A stretch of DNA of 51,237 bases. Source: an uncultured Pseudomonadota bacterium. GTDB lineage: Bacteria > Bdellovibrionota_B > Oligoflexia > Oligoflexales > CAIYRB01. The notes under the pieces were generated by a model, which did not search any database, had not been told where the DNA came from, and was given only the letters and a program-made list of their open reading frames with translations. The translations under genes and the position numbers were made by a program. The stretch spans positions 1 through 51,237 of the forward strand of contig CAIWTN010000223.1 of NCBI GenBank assembly GCA_903915625.1. The letters are read 5' to 3'. Shown piece after piece: positions 1 through 8,401 of the stretch (the stretch's first letter is position 1; the number at the start of each line of letters is the position of its first letter).

Positions 1-289
1 GTAGGGACTTGACGATTTTCACGTCGTTATTGTTTTTCAGGAGCAAAGTCGTGCCACTGCTGTCTTGGTCGTAGGCAGCTCTCAATCGCACTTTGTCTGC
101 ATTGACTGCATCGTTGCCCTCCAAAAAAGCAAATCTGATTTCGAACAAGCCGTCGCTATAAAAGCTGAACTTGCAAACAGCAAAGTCATTGCTTCCCTGA
201 CGCCATTCAAAGACGGGCCTTCTCTCGGCATATGCCGACTCGGCCAATGTCAGGAAAAACAGAGATATCAAAAGAACAAACTTACGCAT
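1..289 (-). CDS. Secreted protein, cut by the left window edge
   Basis: An open frame runs leftward from an ATG at 289-287 to the window edge with no stop, giving 96 visible codons. The product starts with Met-Arg-Lys, a hydrophobic stretch of about 13 residues and an Ala-Tyr-Ala site near residue 21, a textbook Sec signal peptide. The mature part is rich in charged and aromatic residues and has one visible cysteine. I do not recognise the family. A purine-rich stretch (TGAGG) lies just upstream of the start. The gene lies on the same strand as the truncated ferritin-like gene and begins 138 bases downstream of it. The C-terminus is outside the window, so no function is proposed. Confidence 0.75.
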   Translation of the reverse strand, partial: MRKFVLLISLFFLTLAESAYAERRPVFEWRQGSNDFAVCKFSFYSDGLFEIRFAFLEGNDAVNADKVRLRAAYDQDSSGTTLLLKNNNDVKIVKSL

Positions 290-427
290 TCCATGCCTCA
301 ATTTAGCCTGAGACCGTCAGCCGGCTCAGATCCGTCAAAGGGCACTTCGTCACGCAGTTTTTTTTCTTTAGATGATTTTAGTAAAAAGTTTTTTTTGAGC
401 ATTTAATTTAGTATGTTGGATGTGGTC

Positions 428-745
428 TCATGAGGGTGCGGTGGGGGCTGAAAAGCCCAGGCTTTGTTCTTCCGTGGCATGTTCTGCAAAGTGGCGGGCC
501 ACTGGTTCCGCATGAATGCCCTCGGCAGAAATTTGGTGTTGAGTGTAACGCAAGACACAGGTCCACTCCGTCGCTAGTGCAGTCTGCAGTAAATTGATAA
601 CTACCTCTCTATTGCTGGCATAGTTATCCGTAACTGCTCCGTCACTTAGATGTTCACGTGCCTTACTTCTGATTTCGGCAACATTAAATTTAATTTCGGA
701 TTTAGTTGCCTGCTGGATGTTGTCTTTGATCGATTCTTTTTTCAT
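428..745 (-). pseudogene. Truncated ferritin-like (bacterioferritin/Dps-type) gene
   Basis: From the ATG at 745-743, preceded by AGGGAG, the frame encodes 105 residues. Residues about 20-95 match the first half of a ferritin-like four-helix bundle family: an AVTDNY segment, an ALATEWTCVLRY helix carrying a likely iron-ligand Glu, and a HATEEQ helix carrying further Glu/His ligands. Family members run on for about 70 more residues with the last helices and remaining ligands. Here the frame ends abruptly in a Pro/Ala-rich tail right after HATEEQ, and no continuation is visible down to 290. A GGGCT-GAAA-AGCCC hairpin sits at the break (445-458). The protein could not form a complete diiron site, so a decayed gene is the likeliest reading; a short functional protein is less likely. 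Longer frames starting near 850 look unsupported. Confidence 0.7.
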
Positions 746-1073
746 GGTGTGTTTCGACTCCCTGGTGTTTGTGTCCTTGACGTTTGTGACGCAAGTCTTG
801 TGCCAACATGGAGACAGGATTCGACTACTAAGCAAATTTGATTGCAGCATAGGTCCGTGCCGCGTGGCAGCACGCCTCAGAGACTTAAAGAAATGGTCGT
901 CTCGTCATTTCCTGATAGCTAACTATTGGTGCAGGCTCCGTCGTTAAAGTCGCCTCACCAGTGAAATTTTTTTAATAAAAACGGATGATTAAGGTTTCGA
1001 TCAAATCACCCTTCAGTTTTGCTCCTAAAGTGCCGAACCAATCCTTTAGGGAATTGGGAGTTACCCTAAGAGC
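746..1073. other. Intergenic region between the divergent ferritin-like remnant and HD-GYP gene
   Basis: About 330 bases with no convincing gene; the frames crossing it have no recognisable product. It must hold the promoters of two divergent genes. An inverted repeat CCTAAAG/CTTTAGG (1024-1030 and 1044-1050) lies 24 bases before the HD-GYP start and could be an operator or a 5' leader hairpin. The stretch 966-985 is A/T-rich. Confidence 0.4.
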
Positions 1074-2237
1074 ATGCTGAAAATCAAAGAATCGACACGC
1101 CAGCGCTGCACGATTACGCAGCTCGATGAAAAAGCTCGCAAGCGGTTACAGCCGGTGAGTTTAGAGTTCTTCCATTTTCTTTATCAGACTAAAGAACTTC
1201 CGTTTAGTATTTTTTGTCGAATCGAAAACACGCTGATCGAGTATGTCAGTCCAGGACCTTTGGTGACGGCACACCTCGATGATTTATGGGACCTGATGCG
1301 TCGTCCGGAAACAGACTGCGAGATCTGCATCAGGAAGGTAGACAAAGCGGCATTCGATGCGCTTATGGGCGGTGTTAGAGCTCACAAATTAGAGCTACTC
1401 AGTCGTCAGATGCCGAATTTAGACAAAAAAACCCTCGACGTTTTTGCTAATTTGAGCGCTGCTAGTCAGATGGTGGTAGCGGGCGGTATCAATGCTGACG
1501 TGGCGCAGCATGTGAAAGCAAGTGCTGCTTTTCTGGTGTCAAATGCCATCGACAGTGATCAGGTGGTTGCGACCCTGAGTCGGATGATCAATTGTGACCC
1601 CACACTATACGATCACAGCGCGACCGTTGCTATGCTTGCGGCGGCGATCTCTCTGCGCTTACTCCCGAAACAATTATCGGGGCGCGAGGCTGAATTAGTT
1701 GCTCAATGTGCGCTTTACCATGATGTCGGAAAGACTTGCGTGCCGCATGAGATATTAAATAAGCCCGGGAAATTCACACCCGCTGAATTTGATATCATGA
1801 AGCAACATACAACTTTAGGTCACAGTGAGCTGATGAAGTTGATTGATGGTGGGGTGTCTATTGACGAACTGGTGGCTCGGGTTGCGCTAGAGCATCATGA
1901 AAGATGGGACGGCAGTGGTTACCCGCATGGGCGGAGAGGACCGTTTGAGGCTGATGCACAACATGGAATCCACCTTTATACGCGAATTGTTATGATTGCA
2001 GACGTCTACTCGGCTTTATTAATGCGACGCGTTTATAAGCCTGCTTTTCAGCCACAGGATGCGATCAGGATTATGGCGCAAGAGGCGAACGGATTCGATC
2101 CCGATGTGTTTAAGCCTTTTCTCAAATGTGTCGTGCGCAGCTTAAATAAGGACGAAAGTCACACAAATCGACTATTGGTGATCGGGGAAAATGGGGAATT
2201 AAGCGAGTGGCAAAGTAAGAAAGCGAAGAGCGCTTAG
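1074..2237 (+). CDS. HD-GYP domain protein, probable cyclic-di-GMP phosphodiesterase
   Basis: A 387-residue protein expected to hydrolyse cyclic di-GMP in the cytoplasm. The C-terminal half carries the HD-GYP signature: an early His (His181), the HD metal pair His216-Asp217 followed by Gly-Lys, and HHERWDGSGYP at 274-284, which holds the GYP motif that separates this family from other HD hydrolases. All the residues I would expect for metal binding are present, so it is probably active. The N-terminal 170 residues have no receiver, GAF or membrane segment I can recognise and are probably a regulatory domain. The start ATG has only a weak, distant GGGAG. It has its own transcription unit. A YajQ-family protein, a proposed cyclic-di-GMP binder, is encoded 44 kb away at 46311. 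Confidence 0.9.
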   Translation: MLKIKESTRQRCTITQLDEKARKRLQPVSLEFFHFLYQTKELPFSIFCRIENTLIEYVSPGPLVTAHLDDLWDLMRRPETDCEICIRKVDKAAFDALMGGVRAHKLELLSRQMPNLDKKTLDVFANLSAASQMVVAGGINADVAQHVKASAAFLVSNAIDSDQVVATLSRMINCDPTLYDHSATVAMLAAAISLRLLPKQLSGREAELVAQCALYHDVGKTCVPHEILNKPGKFTPAEFDIMKQHTTLGHSELMKLIDGGVSIDELVARVALEHHERWDGSGYPHGRRGPFEADAQHGIHLYTRIVMIADVYSALLMRRVYKPAFQPQDAIRIMAQEANGFDPDVFKPFLKCVVRSLNKDESHTNRLLVIGENGELSEWQSKKAKSA

Positions 2238-2397
2238 TACCCAGATGTGTGTCTCCGATTAGGATGAGTCCGAAATGCAGGATCAGATTTAGTTCTTTGA
2301 ATTCGCCAAAAGCAAATTATAGAATAATTTTTTTGAAATATACTGAGCATTTTTAATTATTTAGTTTTACACCAACCAAATTGTGGGAGGTGTTTTT

Positions 2398-2766
2398 ATG
2401 ATTAATAAGCTCAATTCTATGTTTAGTTCGATTTCTGGTATTGCAAAAATCCTAGTGCTTTCGGCTATGTGCGTTTCCGGTAGCGCTTCAGCCCAAGAGT
2501 GGTCGGAAGAATGTCTGTGGCCGGGTAGCTGGGATTCAGCATACGTACCCTGCGTCTCTGCTGTTGACTATGGCAATGGTTACGTCGATCCGGGGTGGAC
2601 AGGTGGTGGCTCGTCGGGTTCGGCCAATAACTGCTACGCCTACAATCGCGACGGCAGAACTTGCTCTTTTGTAGGTTACTCTGAAGGACAAGTTGGTGCG
2701 CCGTGGGGCCAAGGCAGCGGTCAGTTCCGTTGCACCAATGGCTGTTTGCAGCACATCGGCCAGTAA
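2398..2766 (+). CDS. Small secreted cysteine-rich protein of unknown function
   Basis: The ATG at 2398 is preceded by a strong GGGAGG site, better placed than an in-frame start at 2383. It encodes 122 residues. Residues 1-33 form a signal peptide ending Ser-Ala-Ser-Ala before Gln. The mature part is about 90 residues with six cysteines, many Gly, Ser, Trp and Tyr, and a GGGSSG linker, suggesting a disulfide-bonded exported protein. I do not recognise a family. It is monocistronic, convergent with folA, and preceded by an A/T-rich region (2319-2365) suitable for a promoter. Confidence 0.75.
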   Translation: MINKLNSMFSSISGIAKILVLSAMCVSGSASAQEWSEECLWPGSWDSAYVPCVSAVDYGNGYVDPGWTGGGSSGSANNCYAYNRDGRTCSFVGYSEGQVGAPWGQGSGQFRCTNGCLQHIGQ

Positions 2767-2775
2767 TCGACCCCA

Positions 2776-2805
2776 GCCGCGGCGTATACAAAATATAGTC
2801 GCGGC
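2776..2805. terminator. Weak hairpin between convergent genes
   Basis: GCCGCG (2776-2781) pairs with CGCGGC (2800-2805) around an A/T-rich loop, just after the stop of the small secreted gene and before the end of folA. No T-run follows, so a role as terminator is only a guess from position. Confidence 0.25.
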
Positions 2806-2864
2806 CTAACCCCAGTGCTCATCCTCTGTCCGCCTACCGACCCTAAACTTCTATACTCTCTGCC

Positions 2865-3386
2865 TTAGCCGATATTGGATCGGCGTTTATACACTCGCCA
2901 TATAAATGGGATGTCGCCGAGGCCGACCTCTTCATGAACTACGGAAAATTCTTGCGGCGAGATTTCTGGGTAAAAAGTGTCCCCTGCAACTTCCAGGTCC
3001 ACTGCCGTAAAGTAAACTGTGTCTGTCAGCGGCAGGGTTTCGGTGAAGATAGCGCCCCCGCCAATAATGAACACTTCGTTGCCCCATTGTTCACGCACGG
3101 AGTTGCAGTGCGCGAGCGCTGCTGCCACCGAGGTGCAGGTCACGACTCCCGGCGCTGACCAGTTTGGGTTGCGGGTGACCACGATGCTCAGTCGACCCGG
3201 AAGGGGGCGCCCTATCGATTCAAAAGTCTTTCGACCCATGACCATCGCATGTCCCGTGGTCACTCGCTTAAATAAGCGAAAGTCTTCGGGGATATGCCAC
3301 GGCAAGGCGCCGTCCATGCCGATGACGTGGTGCTTGGCTGCGGCGACGATGTGACTCAGATGTAAGTCTGGGAATTGCTTGTCCAT
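2865..3386 (-). CDS. folA: Dihydrofolate reductase
   Basis: A 173-residue protein that reduces dihydrofolate to tetrahydrofolate with NADPH, needed for thymidylate and purine synthesis. The family blocks appear in order: VIGMDGALPWHIPEDF (Met20-loop region with the acidic active-site residue), VMGRKTFESIGRPLPGR (cofactor-binding segment), an IIGGGAIF motif, and a C-terminal DTFYPEI segment. The length is normal for chromosomal DHFR with a short N-terminal extension of about 10 residues. An AGGA lies upstream of the ATG. The gene stands alone, without a neighbouring thyA, and is divergent from the M48-type lipoprotein gene. Confidence 0.95.
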   Translation of the reverse strand: MDKQFPDLHLSHIVAAAKHHVIGMDGALPWHIPEDFRLFKRVTTGHAMVMGRKTFESIGRPLPGRLSIVVTRNPNWSAPGVVTCTSVAAALAHCNSVREQWGNEVFIIGGGAIFTETLPLTDTVYFTAVDLEVAGDTFYPEISPQEFSVVHEEVGLGDIPFIWRVYKRRSNIG

Positions 3387-3549
3387 ATTCCGATCCTGCG
3401 TTTATTTGGCAAAAATGCAAGAGAAGATAGTAAAAATGACAAATAAACCTTTTCTTGCGTGCGACTTTGGCCTATAACTGGCCAGTCAGTCATGAATACC
3501 ATTGTTTTTTCCGTTGGCCGAGTTAAGTACCTAATTTTCTGAGGTAGTT

Positions 3550-5520
3550 ATGTCAAACCAAAGCCCAAAAACGCTAGCTTCTCATGCAGTAGCAGTCGTT
3601 TGTAACCTCTGTGTAGGCTTTGGTCTGTCAATTATTATCACCGGTTGCGGTGTCTCGCAGTCCGGTCAGGTCAGCAAAGTCAAACACGACGCTGGCAAGC
3701 CAGTACGCAGCGAGTTAGCCTGGAACTGGCGCTCCGTCACCGACGAAGACTACGCCAAAGTCATGGCGCCTGTGCTCGGTATCGAGCCATCAACCATTCT
3801 TCCTCAGAGTCATCCGCTGACCGCGCAGGCGCAGGAATGGATCGATCGGATCGACAGCAAGCTGCGGGAAACTCACGCGGCTGAATTAGCTAACGTGCCT
3901 AAGCCTCGCGCTAAAGTGCTCGATAAGGCGGCCCCTAACGCATTCGTTGCGCCAGTGCCTGCTTGCTACAAAGTGGCTGTGAAGCTGAGTAGAAAGACGA
4001 TTGGTCGCGGTAAAAAAGACGCTCAGGTCTTGATCGAGGCCCAAAACGGCTCTGTTCAGGCTTGGGAAGCGGATGCCCCGTGTATCGACGGCACCGAGAA
4101 TCAATCGGCTGAGGAGACGGTGGCTGACTTTGTTAGCTCCTTTAATGCAGCTTCAACCAATGGTTGTAAGTTCAGCGTAGACGGTAGCGGCAGTTTAGTG
4201 GTCGGTGACCAGTGTGAAGTCGACCCTGCACTGGCTGGAGTCGCTGGTGCAGATGGCCTGGTGCTCCTCCAGACAGCAAATCACGTCACGGTTCACTCTG
4301 GGATCGTGACGATCATGTCCGAGTCTGCATTTGTTTCGGTTCTGGCGCATGAGCTCGGTCATTACTACCGCTCGCATCCCACTGCTAACGATGCTGATTA
4401 CGGTTACTTTTATACTCAGCAAACTAAAAATGCAGCCAAGAGGCCCAGCCCGGAGTCGCGTTTAGAACAATTAGGCAAAGACGCGGTCAAAGCATCAGAG
4501 GTCATCGATGGCGGCACTAATTTCACCCCAGTTAAGGGCCAAGTGCTGCGCTCGGACCTCTACTTTCTGTTGGGATCACTTGTCACCAAGTCTAAGGACA
4601 GTTCTAAGGCATGTGTTGATGCTCGTAAACTAGCCTCAAGCTCCGAGTTTGAGAGGACGATGGCGATGTTTCCAGTCGATCCTAAGCTTACTGCAGAACA
4701 GACTGCTGCTTATTTGAACTTCGAAGAAGGCGCTCTTAACTGTATCGATAATCTGACTTTAGTCGGCAGTGGAGAATCCGTGCGCAACAGCTTTGACTGG
4801 AAGAAGTTGAAGTCAGTCGCGGCAAATCCGACCTGGCCAAGTTGGCTGAATCAGTTGACGCCTTCGTCTAGGCGCGCACTTGATAGTTTGAATCAAGAAT
4901 TAGCTGATAAGATTGGCCAGGACAGCGCTGAGTCCAGTGGTCGTTCGTTGGGTGTAGTGCTGCGCTCGGTTAATAAAAAGTTGATGATGGTCGAAGAAGA
5001 GGCTGTTGCTGTCCTCAAGAAGGCGCACAATAGCCGCCTTGGTCAGTATACCTACGAGCAGGAAGCCGATGACCTAGCTGTCGAGATCACGGCCAGTCTG
5101 GGTTTCGATCCGAAAGTTGTTGTGGATGCGATGCGCAGTCTGGGTAAAGACTCGCGTGGCTCACAGAGTGACCTATCACTTGGCTATGATGACTGTGAGA
5201 CCCTGTGGAAAAACAACTGGCTAGACGCTCAGAATAACTATGTATTCGTTCCAGTCGGCGGGTTCACTGATCCACACCACAGCATCTGCTACCGCATGTT
5301 CAACATTGAGCGCGAAGTTGCAGCGCACGGTGTGGTGGCGGCTGACGTAAAGGTGCCGGCACACGATGATGCTGCTTGGGCGGATTTACAAAACGACGTT
5401 AAGGTCAACACGCAGACACTGGTCCATGAGGCCGATATGCCCTTTCCAGCAGTGGCTGCAGTGTTGAAAAGCACGGGTGCTCTGGATTGCGTATTCAATC
5501 AGTCAGGCGCTGGGAAGTGA
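3550..5520 (+). CDS. Lipoprotein with an M48-type zinc metalloprotease core
   Basis: A 656-residue exported protein. The first 32 residues form a lipoprotein signal ending in an Ile-Thr-Gly-Cys lipobox (Cys32). HELGH at 267-271 gives two zinc ligands and the catalytic Glu; EQEAD at 503-507, followed by a helix and a GFDP turn, matches the ExxxD third-ligand motif of M48 peptidases such as BepA. The two motifs are about 230 residues apart, far more than in the typical family core, so a large domain is inserted between them. A start with GAGG five bases upstream is well supported. It probably acts in the periplasm or at the outer membrane on envelope proteins (inference). Its 3' end overlaps the convergent sensor-like gene by 18 bases. 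Confidence 0.8.
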   Translation: MSNQSPKTLASHAVAVVCNLCVGFGLSIIITGCGVSQSGQVSKVKHDAGKPVRSELAWNWRSVTDEDYAKVMAPVLGIEPSTILPQSHPLTAQAQEWIDRIDSKLRETHAAELANVPKPRAKVLDKAAPNAFVAPVPACYKVAVKLSRKTIGRGKKDAQVLIEAQNGSVQAWEADAPCIDGTENQSAEETVADFVSSFNAASTNGCKFSVDGSGSLVVGDQCEVDPALAGVAGADGLVLLQTANHVTVHSGIVTIMSESAFVSVLAHELGHYYRSHPTANDADYGYFYTQQTKNAAKRPSPESRLEQLGKDAVKASEVIDGGTNFTPVKGQVLRSDLYFLLGSLVTKSKDSSKACVDARKLASSSEFERTMAMFPVDPKLTAEQTAAYLNFEEGALNCIDNLTLVGSGESVRNSFDWKKLKSVAANPTWPSWLNQLTPSSRRALDSLNQELADKIGQDSAESSGRSLGVVLRSVNKKLMMVEEEAVAVLKKAHNSRLGQYTYEQEADDLAVEITASLGFDPKVVVDAMRSLGKDSRGSQSDLSLGYDDCETLWKNNWLDAQNNYVFVPVGGFTDPHHSICYRMFNIEREVAAHGVVAADVKVPAHDDAAWADLQNDVKVNTQTLVHEADMPFPAVAAVLKSTGALDCVFNQSGAGK

Positions 5521-7446
5521 TGCTCGCTCGGGTGCCTCAGTGGCACCCTGTAAGAGCATCTGCTGGCCCGCAACTTTGTGGCGATATGGTGTATGGGTGC
5601 TCCAACTCAGCACCACGGGATACGGCCCCTCAACTGCGGGCAGGACGCTGACACCGACTTGAAATGGTGTCAAGATCGCGCGAGCGATGTCGAGGTGATA
5701 GGCCTGTTTGTCACTGCGCTTGGGAGAGTCTGTACCGGCATGTCCTGCCACGTGCACGATCAACAATGTCTTTTCTCCATCGCTGCGCAATCGACTGACG
5801 ATGTTGCCGTTGGTAGTGCGCGCCAGTTCAGCAAGGGTCAGATAAACATGGTACAGAGCCGATACCCAAGCTGTCTTCGGTAGCTCTGGCAGCACCGGTG
5901 TCTTAGTGCCTTCAAGAGTAGGGTTAATGAATTTTGATGGCTGTAAGCCTGGAGCTAGACGTACTAGCATCTGGGCTTCATCAATCGGCTGTTGTAACGA
6001 TTCGCAGAATTCAGTCTCATGAGTTTTTAGGGATAAGCCATGCCAAAGTCCGGCTAATCTGGCCGATAGATTCGCTTGTGCAATGAGCTTTTGGCCGATT
6101 TGGGTGGCATGCCTTGTAACATCGCTGATCTCGCTACTGATGCCAATCAGGTAGGTCAAATGGCGATCCAATTCACTCAGGCCGTCCTCTTCTATGCTTT
6201 GGCTCTCAGCAAGGCCGCGGATAAATTTTCTTGCGCCGCGATCGTTAATGCCGTGCTGCCAATCTTCTGAAAAAGCTCGGAGCGATTGGCAATGATCTTT
6301 GAGACTACGTAGCACTCCCGCCGTCAGGTCATCTGTTTCACTGCGAAACTCTTCCATCTGTCGAAGGAAGGCGCCGGTCGTGTGCTGCAGTTGAATAGCA
6401 AGGGAGTCTAATTCGGCAAGCTCGGTTAGACGAGAACGTAACTTCTGTAATTCGTCGTCTTGCTTGGTCACTTGGTCAGATAGGATGTGGCGTTTATGTT
6501 CCTGGGTGCTTAAAGCATCAGTTTTTAATTGCAGTGCGTGGCTGATCAGTTTGCGAGAAATATTAAGAGGTGTCTTCTCGCTGCGGTTAATAGCAGCGAG
6601 TATGGTGTCGCTGCTGGGTGTTAAGTTGCGGCACCAATTTACGAAATCACTTAGGGCGCTAACTGCGGCTAAGCGAGTTGCTCTCTCGCGTCCCATCGCC
6701 GCTAAAAGGCAGGCTAAAGCTAGGCATAGACACGGCCAAAAAACCAAATTACTTAAAAATAGATTTTTGTTTGTAGCGGTGAGGATGAAGCGATCCATAT
6801 AATTTGTGCTGCGAAGTGTCGCCATGGGCGCACTGCCTAAGTCTAGAGACGGCTCAGCTAAGGCTATGCCATTCGAGTCACTGATCTGTAGCCCCAGTTT
6901 GTCGATTGCGTGGGCTAAATCGGAGTGCATTCCTAACCACTGATCATCGAGTTGAACGGCACCGACCGCGATGATTTCATTGCCGTCCAGTCCCGTTAGG
7001 CCATGGGCAAGCGCTAAGATTGGAACACCCTTGGGGGAGGTCCAAAACACTTCATCTTGGTGGCTGACTAGCGGTGCTTCGAATGGGCAGGGAATTGCTG
7101 CCATATGATTGAAGGCGGCGTGGCCAATCTCATTACAACCGCGGCCCACTAATGCAATTTGATCGAGTGACCCTTTTTGAAGCTTGCCCTCGAGATTACC
7201 TTTGACCGAGTGCTGGAGCTTCCAGTTCATATTCTGCACAAGGGAGCTGTCGCTCGTCACTTTGGCCAGACTATTGAGCAATTGGGTTTTCGTCTCGGCG
7301 ATAGCTACGAGGTATGTTGTGCGGGCAGCGGCAATTTCCGCGCGCCGATGCTGCAGATTTTGTTCGACTACAAGAGCGCCTGCCATTGCAACCACGGCGA
7401 TGACGGTAAAAGACATGAGCGGCAAGCGAAGGGTTCTAAAGCGCAT
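5503..7446 (-). CDS. Membrane sensor-like protein with degenerate kinase-like tail
   Basis: About 647 residues from the ATG at 7446, chosen because TAGG lies nine bases upstream (a GTG at 7452 is also possible). The product has an N-terminal membrane helix (about residues 10-28), a periplasmic domain of about 200 residues, a second membrane helix (about 235-255), then a long helical, coiled-coil-rich cytoplasmic region. The overall plan is that of a sensor histidine kinase. The last 130 residues resemble a kinase ATPase fold only loosely, and I see no clear H-box, N-box or G-boxes. It may be a pseudokinase or a signalling scaffold. No response regulator lies next to it. The family is not certain. 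Confidence 0.6.
   Translation of the reverse strand: MRFRTLRLPLMSFTVIAVVAMAGALVVEQNLQHRRAEIAAARTTYLVAIAETKTQLLNSLAKVTSDSSLVQNMNWKLQHSVKGNLEGKLQKGSLDQIALVGRGCNEIGHAAFNHMAAIPCPFEAPLVSHQDEVFWTSPKGVPILALAHGLTGLDGNEIIAVGAVQLDDQWLGMHSDLAHAIDKLGLQISDSNGIALAEPSLDLGSAPMATLRSTNYMDRFILTATNKNLFLSNLVFWPCLCLALACLLAAMGRERATRLAAVSALSDFVNWCRNLTPSSDTILAAINRSEKTPLNISRKLISHALQLKTDALSTQEHKRHILSDQVTKQDDELQKLRSRLTELAELDSLAIQLQHTTGAFLRQMEEFRSETDDLTAGVLRSLKDHCQSLRAFSEDWQHGINDRGARKFIRGLAESQSIEEDGLSELDRHLTYLIGISSEISDVTRHATQIGQKLIAQANLSARLAGLWHGLSLKTHETEFCESLQQPIDEAQMLVRLAPGLQPSKFINPTLEGTKTPVLPELPKTAWVSALYHVYLTLAELARTTNGNIVSRLRSDGEKTLLIVHVAGHAGTDSPKRSDKQAYHLDIARAILTPFQVGVSVLPAVEGPYPVVLSWSTHTPYRHKVAGQQMLLQGATEAPERASLPSA
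5530..5548. other. Strong hairpin at overlapping convergent gene ends
   Basis: GGGTGCC (5530-5536) and GGCACCC (5542-5548) form a perfect 7-bp stem with a 5-base loop, ten bases after the M48 lipoprotein stop and inside the last codons of the opposing gene. There is no T-run. It may stop or slow transcription from both sides. Confidence 0.35.
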
Positions 7447-7503
7447 GCGCACGCACCTATTATGTTGTTAATATGATTACATAATAGTAACTTGCGTGCG
7501 GAC

Positions 7504-7992
7504 TTAAATCAAACTTTGAGGCTCGACTAGCTCGACCAGCAAACCGCCGGTGGACTCGGGATGCACGAAGGCAATCCGGGTATGGTGCGCGCCGTTACGC
7601 GGCTGCGTGTCGACCATGCGCACGCCCAGGGATTGCAGATGAGTGAGTAGATCGTCCAGGTTCCTGACCGTCAGGGCCAGGTGATGAATGCCCGATCCCT
7701 TCTTAGCTAGGAAGCTGCCCACAGCTCCGGCACCCGGGGGTGAGGGCACCAGAATCTCGAGGCGCTCAACTGGCTCGGGGGGAGAGGTGAAAGCGGCCAG
7801 CATGACTGTTAAAGTCTGTTGTTCCGCTACCAGCTCTTCGCCGATCAGAGGCAGCCCGAGTGCGACATGGAAAAACCAACGGGCGCGCTCAGGGTCTTTG
7901 GGGGCGAGGCCTAAGTGATTGATACCCAGGACGTATCCGCCTTGGGTGGTCACCTTAGAGTTTGTCACCGAGTCCGATGGCTTCGATGGCAT
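7504..7992 (-). CDS. mce: Methylmalonyl-CoA epimerase (VOC superfamily)
   Basis: A 162-residue vicinal-oxygen-chelate protein predicted to interconvert the R and S forms of methylmalonyl-CoA in propionate or odd-chain metabolism. Seen: INHLGLA with ligand His26, RLEIL at about 77-81, GIHHLALTV at 101-109 with a second ligand His, and GAHHTRIAF followed by LLVELVE at 151-157 with acidic ligand Glu154. Length and motif order fit the epimerase rather than glyoxalase I. The ATG has GGAAGG nine bases upstream but makes the gene overlap its upstream neighbour by 38 bases. A GTG at 7953, two bases after the neighbour's stop codon, is an alternative start. No mutase genes are in the window. Confidence 0.85.
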   Translation of the reverse strand: MPSKPSDSVTNSKVTTQGGYVLGINHLGLAPKDPERARWFFHVALGLPLIGEELVAEQQTLTVMLAAFTSPPEPVERLEILVPSPPGAGAVGSFLAKKGSGIHHLALTVRNLDDLLTHLQSLGVRMVDTQPRNGAHHTRIAFVHPESTGGLLVELVEPQSLI

Positions 7993-8401
7993 CCTTGAGA
8001 TCCTTCCGCTGGTTGCCTTTCAGGATGGCCTTGCTTTGGTATAGCGCTATCAGCGACTGTTTCGCATTACCGGTAATGTTGCCATACTCGCTGGCGTCCA
8101 ACTCTGCGAAGCGACTCATTAATTTAGTGAAAACTTCGTCGCGGTCGATGTCGGCTCCGGTCGACCATTTGCCTTTGCGCATGGCATTTGCAGCCAAAGC
8201 TACGACGCGGCTGAAGCGAGCGCCGCTGGTGCCCGAACGGCGGGATTTGCCAGCACGGCCTTTGGCCTTCAAGCGGGTGAGTAATTCGTCATAGGAGTAA
8301 GCGAATTTGGATTCGACTTCTTTAACGCCCAGTGGTGTATCCTGAACTGAACTCCAAATGATATTCAGTGTGTCTCCCGGACGTAATTCTACGGATGCCA
8401 T
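7955..8401 (-). CDS. Hypothetical protein, first gene of a pair with mce
   Basis: A 148-residue predicted soluble protein. It begins with a small beta-like segment (VELRPGDTLNIIW), has a very basic patch around residues 45-62 (Lys/Arg/Gly/Ser), and ends in a helical region of about 80 residues. There is no signal peptide or membrane segment. GGGGGGAG lies directly before the ATG. The 3' end overlaps mce by 38 bases, so the two are probably translated from one message. The basic patch could bind nucleic acid, but I recognise no family and propose no function. Confidence 0.65.
   Translation of the reverse strand: MASVELRPGDTLNIIWSSVQDTPLGVKEVESKFAYSYDELLTRLKAKGRAGKSRRSGTSGARFSRVVALAANAMRKGKWSTGADIDRDEVFTKLMSRFAELDASEYGNITGNAKQSLIALYQSKAILKGNQRKDLKDAIEAIGLGDKL

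Noticed and set aside
65-406. Plus-strand open frame of 113 codons
   Set aside because: It lies opposite the signal-peptide gene at 1-289, has no recognisable domain or ribosome site, and looks like a shadow frame.
746-850. N-terminal extension of the ferritin-like frame up to 850
   Set aside because: The added 35 residues are unlike the family and the ATG at 745 has its own AGGGAG site.
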